This document shows positions 8,611 through 16,992 of a stretch of DNA of 64,000 nucleotides, one piece after another (position 1 is the first letter of the stretch; each line of letters begins with the position of its first letter). Source of the stretch: Streptomyces atratus (GTDB lineage: Bacteria > Actinomycetota > Actinomycetes > Streptomycetales > Streptomycetaceae). Both the position numbers and the translations under genes were made by a program. The notes under the pieces were generated by a model. The model saw nothing but the letters and a program-made list of their open reading frames with translations. It was not told the DNA's origin and did no database searches. The DNA lies in assembly GCF_900119365.1 (NCBI RefSeq), contig NZ_FPJO01000009.1:62001-126000 (forward strand), written 5' to 3'.

Positions 8611-9897
8611 TCAACCCCGATCTTCGCGCAGCTGGTTCGAGGGCACAGGATGCGGGCTCCCGCTTCGTCCGGGCGGACAGCCGTCCTGCGGTGCCAGGAG
8701 GTCGGCCACCAACGCGGTGAGCAGTCGGGTCCGCCGCGGCAGCTCCGCGACGAGCAGATGTTCGTCGTCGGCATGCGCGCCGCCGCCCACCGCTCCCAGG
8801 CCGTCGAGGGTGGGGGTGCCGACTCCCGCGGCGAGATTTCCGTCGGAGGCGCCGCCGACGGCCACCTGCGTGAGTGGGCCGAGCCCGAGGTCCGTCGCGA
8901 GCCGGCACGCCCGCGCAAAAAGATCCTTCGATGCGGTGGCCTGCAAGGGCGGCCGGTTCGGACCACCTGTGACCTCCACGGCTGCGCCGGCCAGCCGGGC
9001 CCGCAGGTCGCGCATCGCTCGGTCCACACGGTGCTGCTCTGCCGCGTCCCGTATGCGGACGTCGACGTCGAAGCGTGCCGAGGCGGGGACGGTGTTGGTC
9101 GTGGTGCCCGCCTCCAGGCGGGTCGGCGTGACAGTCGTACCGCGTGCCGCATCGCCCAGTGCGGCCACGGCCAGGATCTGGTGGGCGGCCTCGATCGTCG
9201 CGTTCACGCCACGCTCCGGCTCGAGGCCGGAGTGGGCGGCACGTCCTCGAACCAGCACCTCGTAGCGCGACACCCCTTTGCGTTCCGTCTTCAGGGCCCC
9301 ACCCGGTCCGGCGGCCTCCAGTACGAGGGCGGCAGAGCAGGAGCGGGCCTCGCCCTCGATGAGCTCCCGGGACGAGGGCGAACCCGGCTCCTCGTCACCG
9401 GTGATGAGGAGGGTGACACCGTCCAGCGGATGCGCGGCCCCGGGTCCGGACACACTCGTCCGGGCCCCCGTGCCGATCAGGTCCGCCAAGGCGTGGAACG
9501 CCATCACCAGGCCGGCCTTCATGTCGAAGCAACCGGGTCCGCGCAGCACCCCGTCGCGAACCTCGAACGGATGGCTCTTCAACGACCCGACCGGCCACAC
9601 CGTGTCGTGATGCCCGATGAGCAGCACGCGCGGGGTCCGGCCGAAGCGCCACCGCACATGCGTGCATCCGTCGATGACTACCCGCTCCGCCTCGGCCCCG
9701 AGGTGACCGGCGCCGATCCGGGCCACCAGCTCGGCGCTGCGGGCGACTGCGGCCAGGTCGTCCGAGGGGGACTCGCAGCGCACCAGCCGCTCGACGTCTG
9801 CGATCATCGCGGCCGCACGCTCTCGTTCCCGGCTCTCCGGCCGGGCACCGTCCTCCTGCCCAGTGGTTCGATTCACCACGGCGCGGTGTTCTGTCAC
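8611..9897 (-). CDS. M20 family metallopeptidase / N-acylamino-acid hydrolase
   Basis: A 428-residue M20 amidohydrolase of the carboxypeptidase G2/ArgE/DapE type. Zinc ligands and catalytic residues are visible: HxD in LIGHHDTVWP, the bridging Asp in GCFDMKAG, the Glu pair in TGDEEPGS, and the late His in GAHADDEH. The dimerisation lid holds RGRAAHSGLEPERG. The GTG start at 9897 is chosen because a perfect GGAGGT lies 7 nt upstream; an ATG eight codons earlier has no such site. It is first in the operon with the GNAT and racemase, which suggests desuccinylation of N-succinyl-L-amino acids, although a peptidase or folate-type carboxypeptidase cannot be excluded. Confidence 0.87.
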   Translation of the reverse strand: MTEHRAVVNRTTGQEDGARPESRERERAAAMIADVERLVRCESPSDDLAAVARSAELVARIGAGHLGAEAERVVIDGCTHVRWRFGRTPRVLLIGHHDTVWPVGSLKSHPFEVRDGVLRGPGCFDMKAGLVMAFHALADLIGTGARTSVSGPGAAHPLDGVTLLITGDEEPGSPSSRELIEGEARSCSAALVLEAAGPGGALKTERKGVSRYEVLVRGRAAHSGLEPERGVNATIEAAHQILAVAALGDAARGTTVTPTRLEAGTTTNTVPASARFDVDVRIRDAAEQHRVDRAMRDLRARLAGAAVEVTGGPNRPPLQATASKDLFARACRLATDLGLGPLTQVAVGGASDGNLAAGVGTPTLDGLGAVGGGAHADDEHLLVAELPRRTRLLTALVADLLAPQDGCPPGRSGSPHPVPSNQLREDRG

Positions 9898-10014
9898 GGC
9901 GGACACCTCCAGTCGACGCATCTGCCCAGCATCGCGAGCTGCGCCGCGGTGGGATCTGTCCGGTCGGCCAATATCGATGTGCTCGATTGGGGTGGGGCGA
10001 TGAACCGGGCTCTC

Positions 10015-10161
10015 TCACGTCCAGGGCCATCGCCACAGCTCCGTGTAGTCGGAGAAGGACAGGCCACGCGCTCCGCTCAGCCAGCGCACGAAGCCGGCGA
10101 TGTTGGAACTGCCGGCCGCCGAGCGGCTCGGAGACCACAACAGGTCGGTTTCGGTGCTCAT
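10015..10161 (-). pseudogene. N-terminal stub of acetoacetyl-CoA synthetase
   Basis: A 48-codon frame beginning MSTETDLLWSPS and containing GFVRWLS and SFSDYTELWRW. This is the ACAS_N-type start of acetoacetyl-CoA synthetase, an enzyme normally of about 650 residues. The match ends at LWRW and a TGA follows four codons later. No continuation of the adenylate-forming domain is found in any frame before the M20 gene. The stub starts 65 bp after the stop of the RBBP9-like hydrolase, on the same strand, as the last member of the BKACE operon. BKACE enzymes release acetoacetate, so a lost acetoacetyl-CoA synthetase would fit the pathway. A 3' deletion is the likely cause. Confidence 0.6.
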
Positions 10162-10226
10162 CAGCGCCTCCGGAGGCGGGGTCGTGCGGGTGGGACCGGG
10201 CGTCGGACGGATGCGTCGGACAGAAT

Positions 10227-10787
10227 TCAGCCGAGCTCGCGGACGAGCTCTTCCGCCCGGGGCCATTCGCCGTAGCCGGATGCGGGGTTGAGGTGTCCGA
10301 CCTGGCCGAGATTCACGAGACGGCTCCCCCATGCCCTGGCGAGATCGGCTACGCGATCGAAATCGGCCAGGGGGTCGTCGGTGCCCGCCGCGACGATGCT
10401 GGGGAAGGGCAGGGGCACCCGCGGCACGGGCAACCAGCCGTTCTCGCGCAGGGCCTCCTGAGTGGGGTAGCCCTCGGGCAGCGGCGTGCCGAAGTCCGGG
10501 GGCGCCGCCAGCAGCGCGCCCTCGATCCGGCGCCGGTGTCGTCGCGTCCAGTGTGCGACGGTCATCACTCCGGCGCTGTGGGCGACCACGACGACCGGGC
10601 CGGAGATGTCCGACAGCACGTCGTTCAGTGCGGTGACCTGAGCGCCGCAGCTCAGCCTGCCGCTTGTCAGCGGCGGAACGGTCCGGGCGTCGGCGATCCT
10701 GCCGGCGAGGATGGTCTGCCAGTGATCCGGCACGTGATCGCGCAGTCCGGGGACCATGACGACCGTCGGTGATGCGGTGGGACTCAT
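10227..10787 (-). CDS. RBBP9/YdeN family alpha/beta hydrolase
   Basis: A 186-residue small serine hydrolase. It has the family start VVMVPGLRDHVPDHWQT, the nucleophile elbow AHSAG (Ser), an acid region GTDDPLADF and a catalytic His in QVGHLNPASGYG. These are the marks of the RBBP9/YdeN group, cytoplasmic esterases or lactonases of mostly unknown substrate. The ATG overlaps the stop of the upstream MFS gene as ATGA, so it is translationally coupled to the carrier. In this operon it may open an ester or lactone intermediate; that is inference. Confidence 0.85.
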   Translation of the reverse strand: MSPTASPTVVMVPGLRDHVPDHWQTILAGRIADARTVPPLTSGRLSCGAQVTALNDVLSDISGPVVVVAHSAGVMTVAHWTRRHRRRIEGALLAAPPDFGTPLPEGYPTQEALRENGWLPVPRVPLPFPSIVAAGTDDPLADFDRVADLARAWGSRLVNLGQVGHLNPASGYGEWPRAEELVRELG

Positions 10788-12124
10788 GTGGACAGCTCCT
10801 GATTCGTGGGAGTCACGGCGGGAAGCAGGGCCGAGCGGCGTAGATCGTGCTCGTAGCGGAGCTTGCCGATGACGAAGGCCACACCGCTCAGGACCGCGAC
10901 GAACGGGACAAGTCGCAGTGCGCCGAGCAGGCCCATGCGGTCCGCGAGCATGCCCGTCACTGCGGGCCCCGGGGCAAGCCCGAGCAGGCTGTTGGCCAGG
11001 GTGAGGGTGGCCATGGCCGTTGCCGCGACGGCGGCGGGGGTCAGATTCGCCACCATGGCGGCCGCCGGACCGGCCGTGGCGTTGGACAGCAGGGTCCCGG
11101 CGCCGATCAGCAGCAGCTGCGACGGGCCGACCGGCAGGTGGAATCCGGCCGTCAACAGCACGAGCGTCCCGAGACTGCAGATGATCGCAACGGTCCACTT
11201 CCGGCCGCGGATCCGCCGGCTGAGGCGGTCGGTGACGAACCCGCAGAGGATCATGCCCGCCCCTGTGATCAGTGCGAAGGCCCCGGCCACCACGCCGGCC
11301 TTCGCGGTAGGCATGGCGTAATAGCGATTGAGGAAGCTGGGCATCCAGGCGAGCAGGGCCATCGCGATGAACATCTGAAGGCCGCTGCCGATGTAGGCGC
11401 AGAGCACGGAGACCGAGCAGAACAGCCGCGGCAGCAAGGTCCGGATCGGGGTCCGTCCGCCGGATGAGCCACTGCCGCCGACGGCACCCGGCCCCAGTCG
11501 CTTCTCCTTGACCACGATGCCGTAGACGGCGGCCATGACCAGTCCGGCGATCCCGATGACGCCGAACGCCCAGCGCCAGCCGAGGTGCTGGGCGACGACG
11601 CCACCGATCGACACGCCCAGCACGGATCCGAATGCGCCTCCCGCGATGAACGCGCCGGAGAGCGTGGCCCGCAGGGTGACGGGAAAGACGCTGAGGACCA
11701 CCGCGATGCCGACACTCCCGTAGGCCGCCTCGCCGACACCGACCAGGAACCGCCCCAGGAACATCTGCCCGTAGCTCGCCGCGACGGCGCAGCCCAGCGT
11801 CGCCAGGCTCCACACCGTCGCGGCGACGACCAGGCTCCTGACCCGGCCCCAGCGGTCCGCCAGGAGCGACAGGGGGAAGGTGAGCACACCCACCATCAGG
11901 GCCACGATGCCGCTGAGCGAACCCAGTTGGGCATCGGCGAGCAGCCACTCCGCCTTCAGCAGGGGGAAGACCGCGTTGAGGACCTGCCGCGACATGTAGT
12001 CGATCAGCAGGAGCCCGAAACTCAGCGCGAACACCAGCCGGGCGTACCCACGGGATACGGCCGGCGTGGCGTGAGACGTGCCGGGCACTGCCGTGCCGGC
12101 GGTGTGAACTCCCATTGGCGTCAC
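10784..12124 (-). CDS. MFS transporter
   Basis: A 446-residue integral membrane protein with about 12 hydrophobic segments. It carries the major-facilitator loop motif LADRWGRVRS after TM2 and a shorter cognate, VTDRLSRRIRGR, in the second half; TM1 contains the DYMSRQVLN stretch of organic-acid carriers. It probably imports the substrate of the catabolic operon. The GTG start at 12124 has GGAGA 8-9 nt upstream; the ATG three codons later is an alternative. It begins 21 bp after the TauD-like gene and overlaps the hydrolase start by four bases. Confidence 0.9.
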   Translation of the reverse strand: MTPMGVHTAGTAVPGTSHATPAVSRGYARLVFALSFGLLLIDYMSRQVLNAVFPLLKAEWLLADAQLGSLSGIVALMVGVLTFPLSLLADRWGRVRSLVVAATVWSLATLGCAVAASYGQMFLGRFLVGVGEAAYGSVGIAVVLSVFPVTLRATLSGAFIAGGAFGSVLGVSIGGVVAQHLGWRWAFGVIGIAGLVMAAVYGIVVKEKRLGPGAVGGSGSSGGRTPIRTLLPRLFCSVSVLCAYIGSGLQMFIAMALLAWMPSFLNRYYAMPTAKAGVVAGAFALITGAGMILCGFVTDRLSRRIRGRKWTVAIICSLGTLVLLTAGFHLPVGPSQLLLIGAGTLLSNATAGPAAAMVANLTPAAVAATAMATLTLANSLLGLAPGPAVTGMLADRMGLLGALRLVPFVAVLSGVAFVIGKLRYEHDLRRSALLPAVTPTNQELST

Positions 12125-12145
12125 CTTCTCGTCTCCGGTCAGGGC

Positions 12146-13063
12146 TCAGAAAGGTCTGTCGCCGACGATCCCGGCGCGCTCCATCTTGCGGACGGCGGGC
12201 CAGTAGTCCTGGACGGCGTAGTGCTGGGTGGAGCGGTTGTCCCAGATGGCGAAGCTGTTCCGCCGCCAGCGCCAGCGCACCTGGTACTCGGGGACGGCCG
12301 CCTGGCTGATCAGGTAGTTCAGGAGGTTGTTCGCCCCGGGCGCGTGGTCCTGGCCGAAGCGCACGTTGTCGGGCGTGTGGAAGTTGACGAAGTGGGTGGT
12401 GAACGCGTTGACGAAGAGGATCTGCTCACCGGTCTCCGGGTGGGCGCGCACCACCGGGTGCTCCGGGTCCGGGTACCGGTCCTTCAGCTGGTGGCGCTGT
12501 TCCATGGGCATGACCGCGCCGAAGGTCGCCTCGATGCTGTGCCGTGCGCGCAGACCCGCGATCTGTGTCTTGATGTGCTCCGGCAGCCTCCGGTAGGCCT
12601 CCGCCATGTTGACCCAGACCGTGTCTCCGCCGACCTCGGGCGTTTCCACGCAGCGCAGTACGGCCCCCATGGGCGGGCACTCGCGCCAGGTCGCGTCGCA
12701 GTGGAGCGCGTTCTCGTAGTGCTCGGGCCTGCTGTCCAGGTCCTTGTAGATGCGGACCAGCCCCGGATGGTCGGGATCGCTGCCGGCCACGGGGTGGTCC
12801 TCCAGCGGGCCGAAGCGCGAGGCGAGGGCGACGTGTTCGGTGCGCGTGATGTCCTGGTCCCGCAGGAAAAGGACCTTGTACTTCAGCAGCAGTTCCCTGA
12901 CCTCGGCGAACAGGTCGTCGTCGCGCGAGGCGTCGCCGAGGTTCACTCCGAAGAGCTCGGCGCCGATGGTGCAGGTCAGCGGCTCGGCCTTGATCGATGT
13001 ACGGAGGACCCCCGGGCGCACCAGGGCGGGCGCGTGTTCCCTCGGGTGGACTCGTTGAGGCAT
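12146..13063 (-). CDS. TauD/TfdA family Fe(II)/2-oxoglutarate dioxygenase
   Basis: A 305-residue non-haem iron dioxygenase. The iron-binding triad is visible as HxD in ENALHCDATW and a distal His in STQHYAVQDYW, followed by the 2-oxoglutarate-binding Arg (VRKMERAG). Relatives hydroxylate taurine, aryloxyalkanoates, alkyl sulfates or betaines, and release the product after oxidative cleavage. The substrate here is unknown. The ATG is preceded by CCAGGAG. It lies between a quinone oxidoreductase and an MFS carrier in the BKACE operon, so it may perform the entry oxidation of the imported compound. Length is normal for the family. Confidence 0.9.
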   Translation of the reverse strand: MPQRVHPREHAPALVRPGVLRTSIKAEPLTCTIGAELFGVNLGDASRDDDLFAEVRELLLKYKVLFLRDQDITRTEHVALASRFGPLEDHPVAGSDPDHPGLVRIYKDLDSRPEHYENALHCDATWRECPPMGAVLRCVETPEVGGDTVWVNMAEAYRRLPEHIKTQIAGLRARHSIEATFGAVMPMEQRHQLKDRYPDPEHPVVRAHPETGEQILFVNAFTTHFVNFHTPDNVRFGQDHAPGANNLLNYLISQAAVPEYQVRWRWRRNSFAIWDNRSTQHYAVQDYWPAVRKMERAGIVGDRPF

Positions 13064-13148
13064 GTGTTCACTCCTGGGGTGAGGTGCGAGGCACAGCGTG
13101 TTCAGAAGTGCCGGGCACGGCGTTCTCGAAGTGCGTGGCACGGAGTGT

Positions 13149-14120
13149 TCACAGGACGAAGACGGATGATCCCGTGGTCCGTCCCGCTTCCAGATCGCGG
13201 TGTGCGTGTACCGCGTCCTGGAGTGAGTAGCGCTGATTGATCTGGATCTTGATACGTCCGGACGCGACGTGCCCGAACAGTTCGCTCGCCAGGGCGTCCC
13301 GCTCCGCAGGTTCCGCGATGTAGTCGGCCAGCGCGGGCCGGGTCACGAACAGGGATCCGTGGAGGGCGAGTTGCATGGCGTCGAGGGGCGGTACGCCGGA
13401 GGCCGTGCCGAAGCACACCAGCAGGCCGCGGCGCCGGAGCGAGGCCATGGATCCGGCGACGGTGTCCTTGCCGACGCTGTCGAAGACGACGGGGACCCCG
13501 GCGCCGTCGGTCAGTTCCCGCACCCGCTCGGCCACGTCCTCACGGCGGTAGTGGATGATGTGGTCGCAGCCGTGTGCGCGGGCGATCTCGGCCTTCTCCT
13601 CGCTGGAGACCGTGCCGATCACATTGATTCCGAGCAGCTTCGCCCACTGGCAGAAGATCAGGCCGACGCCTCCCGCCGCCGCATGGAGCAGCACGGTGTC
13701 GCCGGGCTTCAGCGGATGGATCCGGCGCAGCAGATAGGCGGAGGTGAGGCCGCGCATGGTCATCGCGGCGGCGGACTCGCAGCTGATGCCGTCCGGCAGC
13801 TTGATCAGCGGCCCGGCGGGCATGACCCGCTCGGTGCTGTAGGCCCCCAGCGGACTGCCGGTGTAGGTGACGCTGTCGCCCTCGGCGACATGTGTCACCC
13901 CCTCGCCCACGGCCTCGACCACACCGGCGGCCTCGACGCCGAGCCCCGCGGGCAGCGGGGCCGGGTACAGACCGGAGCGGAAGTAGGTGTCGGCGAAGTT
14001 GAGTCCGACGGCGACGTGCCGGATCCGTACTTCGCCCGGGCCCGGGTCGCCGACGGGGACCTCCTCCCACCGCATGACGTCGGGGCCGCCGGTCTCATGG
14101 AAGCGGATGGCGTGTGCCAC
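13149..14120 (-). CDS. Quinone oxidoreductase-type MDR dehydrogenase
   Basis: A 323-residue medium-chain dehydrogenase/reductase of the quinone oxidoreductase (Qor) group. It has the N-terminal LNFADTYFRSGLYP signature and the NADPH-binding AAAGGVG loop, and lacks the structural-zinc cysteine cluster of alcohol dehydrogenases. Such enzymes use NADPH to reduce quinones or enones. The GTG start is preceded by ACGGAG; it begins about 100 bp after the BKACE stop and ends 85 bp before the TauD-like gene. In the operon it may reduce or oxidise a keto intermediate, but that is a guess. Confidence 0.9.
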   Translation of the reverse strand: MAHAIRFHETGGPDVMRWEEVPVGDPGPGEVRIRHVAVGLNFADTYFRSGLYPAPLPAGLGVEAAGVVEAVGEGVTHVAEGDSVTYTGSPLGAYSTERVMPAGPLIKLPDGISCESAAAMTMRGLTSAYLLRRIHPLKPGDTVLLHAAAGGVGLIFCQWAKLLGINVIGTVSSEEKAEIARAHGCDHIIHYRREDVAERVRELTDGAGVPVVFDSVGKDTVAGSMASLRRRGLLVCFGTASGVPPLDAMQLALHGSLFVTRPALADYIAEPAERDALASELFGHVASGRIKIQINQRYSLQDAVHAHRDLEAGRTTGSSVFVL

Positions 14121-14221
14121 GGGTTGCTCCGTTCGCTCGTGTGGGTACGGCGGTCGCGGGGCGACCCTGATCGGCCGGGACGGATGCCGCATGGACCCCG
14201 GGACCGCCTGGTGGGGGTGGG

Positions 14222-15280
14222 TCAGCTCTTGATGTCGCGCAGCATGAATCCGCGCCGGCCGGGGCGGCGGTTGGGCACCATGCCGAGCCGGTCCAGGGTC
14301 TCGTCGGTGTCCGAGTACCACTCGCCGAGCTTGTAGATCTTCTTCGCCTCCTGCCCGGTGGCGATCTCACGGCCGAGCGCGTCGGCGATCTTGACCATCT
14401 GCTCGACCTGCTGCACGGAGGACATCCGCTCGCCCTTGCGCCGCCAGAGGTTGTCCTCGTTGCCCACTCGTACGTGCGTGCCCAGGGCGATGCCGATCGC
14501 GTTCATCGGCGCCACCGCGCGCATGGACGCCTCGATGCTGAGCACGGCGCCGTCCGGGACGCGTCGGATGAACTCGATCAGGTCGGCCGGATGCCGGCCG
14601 GCGAACCCGCCGCCGATGGCGACGTAGTTGAGCACCATCGGCCCGTTGTAGACGCCCTTGCGGACAAGCCGTTCCACGGTCTCCAGTTGTGCCATGTTGG
14701 CGAGTTGGAAGTGCGGCTGGACGCCGTTGGCGCGGAGTCGCTCCAGGTGCTCCAGGTAGAAGTCCGGTCCTGCCTCGACCACCATGTCCCGGTAGGCTTT
14801 GTAGTACGCGGGCTTGGCCATCGAGGTGCCGTCGATGTCCTCGTCGTCGAAGAGCTCGACGATGTTCATCTGGTTGGTGTTGATCGCGATCGTCACCTGG
14901 TCCGGGCTGGGGGTGATCTCCGCCAGCAGGTGGCGCGTGTCGTAGCTCAGCCACTTGGCATCGGCGCCCTCGTCCTCGGGGGCGAAGGAGATCGACCCAC
15001 CGATCTGGAGGATCATGTCCGGCACGGCTTCGCGCAGCCGGGCCATCAGCTCGTTGAACATGGACATGCGCTTGGAGCCGTGGCCGTCCAGCTCGCGCAC
15101 GTGGATGTGGAGTGCCGTGGCGCCGGCGTTGTGACAGTCGACCGCCGCCTGCACATGCTCGTCCATGGTGAGCGGGAGGTCGTCGGCGTCACCGGGCAGC
15201 CACTCCGGCCCGTAGGGGGCCGCCTGGATCACCAGCTTCTCCTGGTTCTCCGGATAGAGGGAATCGTCGAGGAAGTGCAC
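14222..15280 (-). CDS. BKACE family beta-keto acid cleavage enzyme (DUF849)
   Basis: A 352-residue member of the BKACE family, whose founding enzyme Kce cleaves 3-keto-5-aminohexanoate. The metal-binding HIH is in ATALHIHVREL, the conserved Glu is in RVGNEDNLW, and a TIM-barrel pattern runs through the protein. BKACE enzymes condense a beta-keto acid with acetyl-CoA and release acetoacetate plus a CoA ester. At 352 residues it is longer than the 270-310 of Kce-like members. The GTG start has an ideal AAAGGAG at 8-9 nt. It is the first gene of a leftward operon (BKACE, Qor, TauD, MFS, hydrolase, broken acetoacetyl-CoA synthetase). The keto acid is unknown. Confidence 0.9.
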   Translation of the reverse strand: MHFLDDSLYPENQEKLVIQAAPYGPEWLPGDADDLPLTMDEHVQAAVDCHNAGATALHIHVRELDGHGSKRMSMFNELMARLREAVPDMILQIGGSISFAPEDEGADAKWLSYDTRHLLAEITPSPDQVTIAINTNQMNIVELFDDEDIDGTSMAKPAYYKAYRDMVVEAGPDFYLEHLERLRANGVQPHFQLANMAQLETVERLVRKGVYNGPMVLNYVAIGGGFAGRHPADLIEFIRRVPDGAVLSIEASMRAVAPMNAIGIALGTHVRVGNEDNLWRRKGERMSSVQQVEQMVKIADALGREIATGQEAKKIYKLGEWYSDTDETLDRLGMVPNRRPGRRGFMLRDIKS

Positions 15281-15649
15281 GGTCCATCTCCTTTTTCGGA
15301 CGGGGCTTCACTCGCCGCGCGTCACTGCCCGTATCGCGAGGCCCGAATGGCCTGGTGCGGGGCTCAGTGAGCTCGCGGGCGGGGTTCCCGGGCCCGCTGG
15401 GCGGCTCGGATTCGATCAGCGAGTTCAAAGGGGGCTCTCGGCTGCGAGCAGGGGTCCTGCTCGTCCTTGTGGGGGCCGTCGGTATCCCCTGCGGTAATGC
15501 AACGTTAAGCGCGGGTTACGTGCCGCGCTTTCCCCTGGGTGACAGCCCACTTGTCACTTGGGGACAGGCCCTGCCCCCGCCGGAGCCGCCCCGGCCGGCC
15601 CGGGGCGGGGCGGCGGACCGCTGCGGGTCCGGCTCCTGATCGCCGGTGA
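15281..15649. other. Intergenic region upstream of the BKACE operon
   Basis: 369 bp between the BKACE start and the AraC stop. No convincing coding frame is present. It contains the AGGAG site for BKACE and the direct repeat listed separately; its promoter elements are not clear enough to call. Confidence 0.6.
15535..15567 (+). promoter_or_regulatory. Candidate AraC operator: direct repeat with 22-bp period
   Basis: CTGGGTGACAG (15535-15545) is repeated as CTTGGGGACAG (15557-15567), exactly 22 bp apart. Two same-face half-sites of this kind are typical of AraC-family operators. A dyad GTGACA-N7-TGTCAC (15539-15557) overlaps them. The ten bases TTGGGGACAG recur in the opposite orientation at 16690-16699, at the 5' end of the adjacent AraC gene. 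Binding by that regulator is inferred. Confidence 0.4.
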
Positions 15650-16699
15650 TCACTCCTCGCCGGAGGGCTGCTGCCCGACCCGCCCGATGCGCCACTGCCT
15701 CGGGCTGCTGCCGAACTGCTCACGGAACCAGCGGGAGAAGCCGCTCGGTCCGGAGAAGCCCAGCAGCCCGGAGATCTCCGTCAACGAGCGGCGCGGATTC
15801 GCCACAAGCTGCTCCGCGAGCTCGGTACGCGTCGCGTTGAGGAGGGAGGAGAACGTCTCGCCCGAGCCGGCCAGGTGCCGGTGGACGGTTCTCCGGTCGA
15901 CGCCGAGGCTGGACGCGACCTGCTCGATCGAACAGCGCCCGCTCGGCAGCAGGACTTCGATCATCTCTCGCACACGGTCCGGCACGGTCGTGTCCCGTGA
16001 GACCGCGATGGACTCGAAATACTGCTGTGCGTAGTTCCGGAGCAGCGGATCCGACATCGCATTGGGAGTATCGAGGTCGCTCGCGCAGAAGACAATCCCG
16101 GTGAATTCTCGGTCGAATCCCACCATCCGGCCGAAAATGCGCCGGTAAGTACTGAGATCTTTGGGAGCACTGTGTGTGAAACATACGGAGACCGGCTGCC
16201 ACCTGGCGCCGAGAAATGTCCGGAGAATTCCATGAAAGGCACCCACGGCCAGCTCCTTGGCCTGCCGGGCCTCCATTGCCTCACCCAGCTCCAGACCCAC
16301 CTTGAGGGTGGCCAGGCCGTTCGCCTCGGAGACTCGGCCACGGAGCATCTCGTTGTACATGTAGTCATGTCGCATGAGCAGCCCGAGTGCGCTGCGGACA
16401 TCGGGCTCCTCGCGGATGACCAGGCTGATGGGCCCGAGGTTGGCGAAGCGGCGGCGTTCGGCGAGGAGCAGGCCGAAGTCCTCGCGGTGCGAGGCCGCCG
16501 CCGAGAGTTCGAGCAGCTGGGCCGCGGCCACGCCGGAGATCCATCTGTCCTGGACGGTGAGACCCACGGGGTCCAGACCGACGCTCTTCATCAGTACCTG
16601 CGGATCGATGCCGAGGGACTGGCTGAGCTCGACGTAGCTGTTCAGCGCTGCATTGCGGACCAGTGGCTTCAACGGCGCACTCCAAGGCTCTGTCCCCAA
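15650..16699 (-). CDS. AraC family transcriptional regulator with Arabinose_bd N-domain
   Basis: Up to 349 residues. The N-terminal 200 residues match the Arabinose_bd (PF12625) domain of OruR/ArgR-like AraC regulators (LSQSLGIDPQVL, the AERRRFANLGPISL block). The C-terminal 100 hold two AraC helix-turn-helix motifs (SIEQVASSLGVDRRTVHRHL and LLGFSGPSGFSRWFREQFG). It lies directly upstream of the BKACE operon and on the same strand, so it is the likely activator of that operon. The start is uncertain: the TTG at 16699 lies within a repeated TTGGGGACAG element, whereas a TTG nine codons on (16672) has GGAG about 8 nt upstream. Confidence 0.87.
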   Translation of the reverse strand: MGTEPWSAPLKPLVRNAALNSYVELSQSLGIDPQVLMKSVGLDPVGLTVQDRWISGVAAAQLLELSAAASHREDFGLLLAERRRFANLGPISLVIREEPDVRSALGLLMRHDYMYNEMLRGRVSEANGLATLKVGLELGEAMEARQAKELAVGAFHGILRTFLGARWQPVSVCFTHSAPKDLSTYRRIFGRMVGFDREFTGIVFCASDLDTPNAMSDPLLRNYAQQYFESIAVSRDTTVPDRVREMIEVLLPSGRCSIEQVASSLGVDRRTVHRHLAGSGETFSSLLNATRTELAEQLVANPRRSLTEISGLLGFSGPSGFSRWFREQFGSSPRQWRIGRVGQQPSGEE

Positions 16700-16826
16700 A
16701 TGGTAAGTACGATGTCACCTCAAGTAAAGCGATGCGCCAGGCCGTGACCTAGCGTTGCACCACCGCGATGGAGGCATCCTCCCGGGTTCGGCGTCCCGGC
16801 CGATCGGAAATCCTGCGGAGAGCACC

Positions 16827-16985
16827 ATGGCAAATACTCCGACCATTGACCAGCCCCTTGGAAAATCGGCAGGGAATCCCATGCAGGTGAATGACTCTCG
16901 ACGGAATGACCTGGTTCAGATCCGCGGAATTCTTCCGCACGGAAAGGAGCAGGGTTCCGGCCGGACGGACGCGCGACCCGAGTGA
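16827..16985 (+). CDS. Possible small protein of unknown function
   Basis: A 52-codon frame beginning MANTPTIDQP with GGAGAGC 5 nt upstream of the ATG, between the divergent AraC gene and a TauD fragment. Its first codons use A/T-rich choices (AAT, ACT, ATT, AAA) unlike the neighbours, and no family is recognised. The good ribosome binding site argues for it; the atypical codon use and short length argue against. It could be a leader peptide or chance. Confidence 0.25.
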   Translation: MANTPTIDQPLGKSAGNPMQVNDSRRNDLVQIRGILPHGKEQGSGRTDARPE

Positions 16986-16992
16986 GGCCGGT

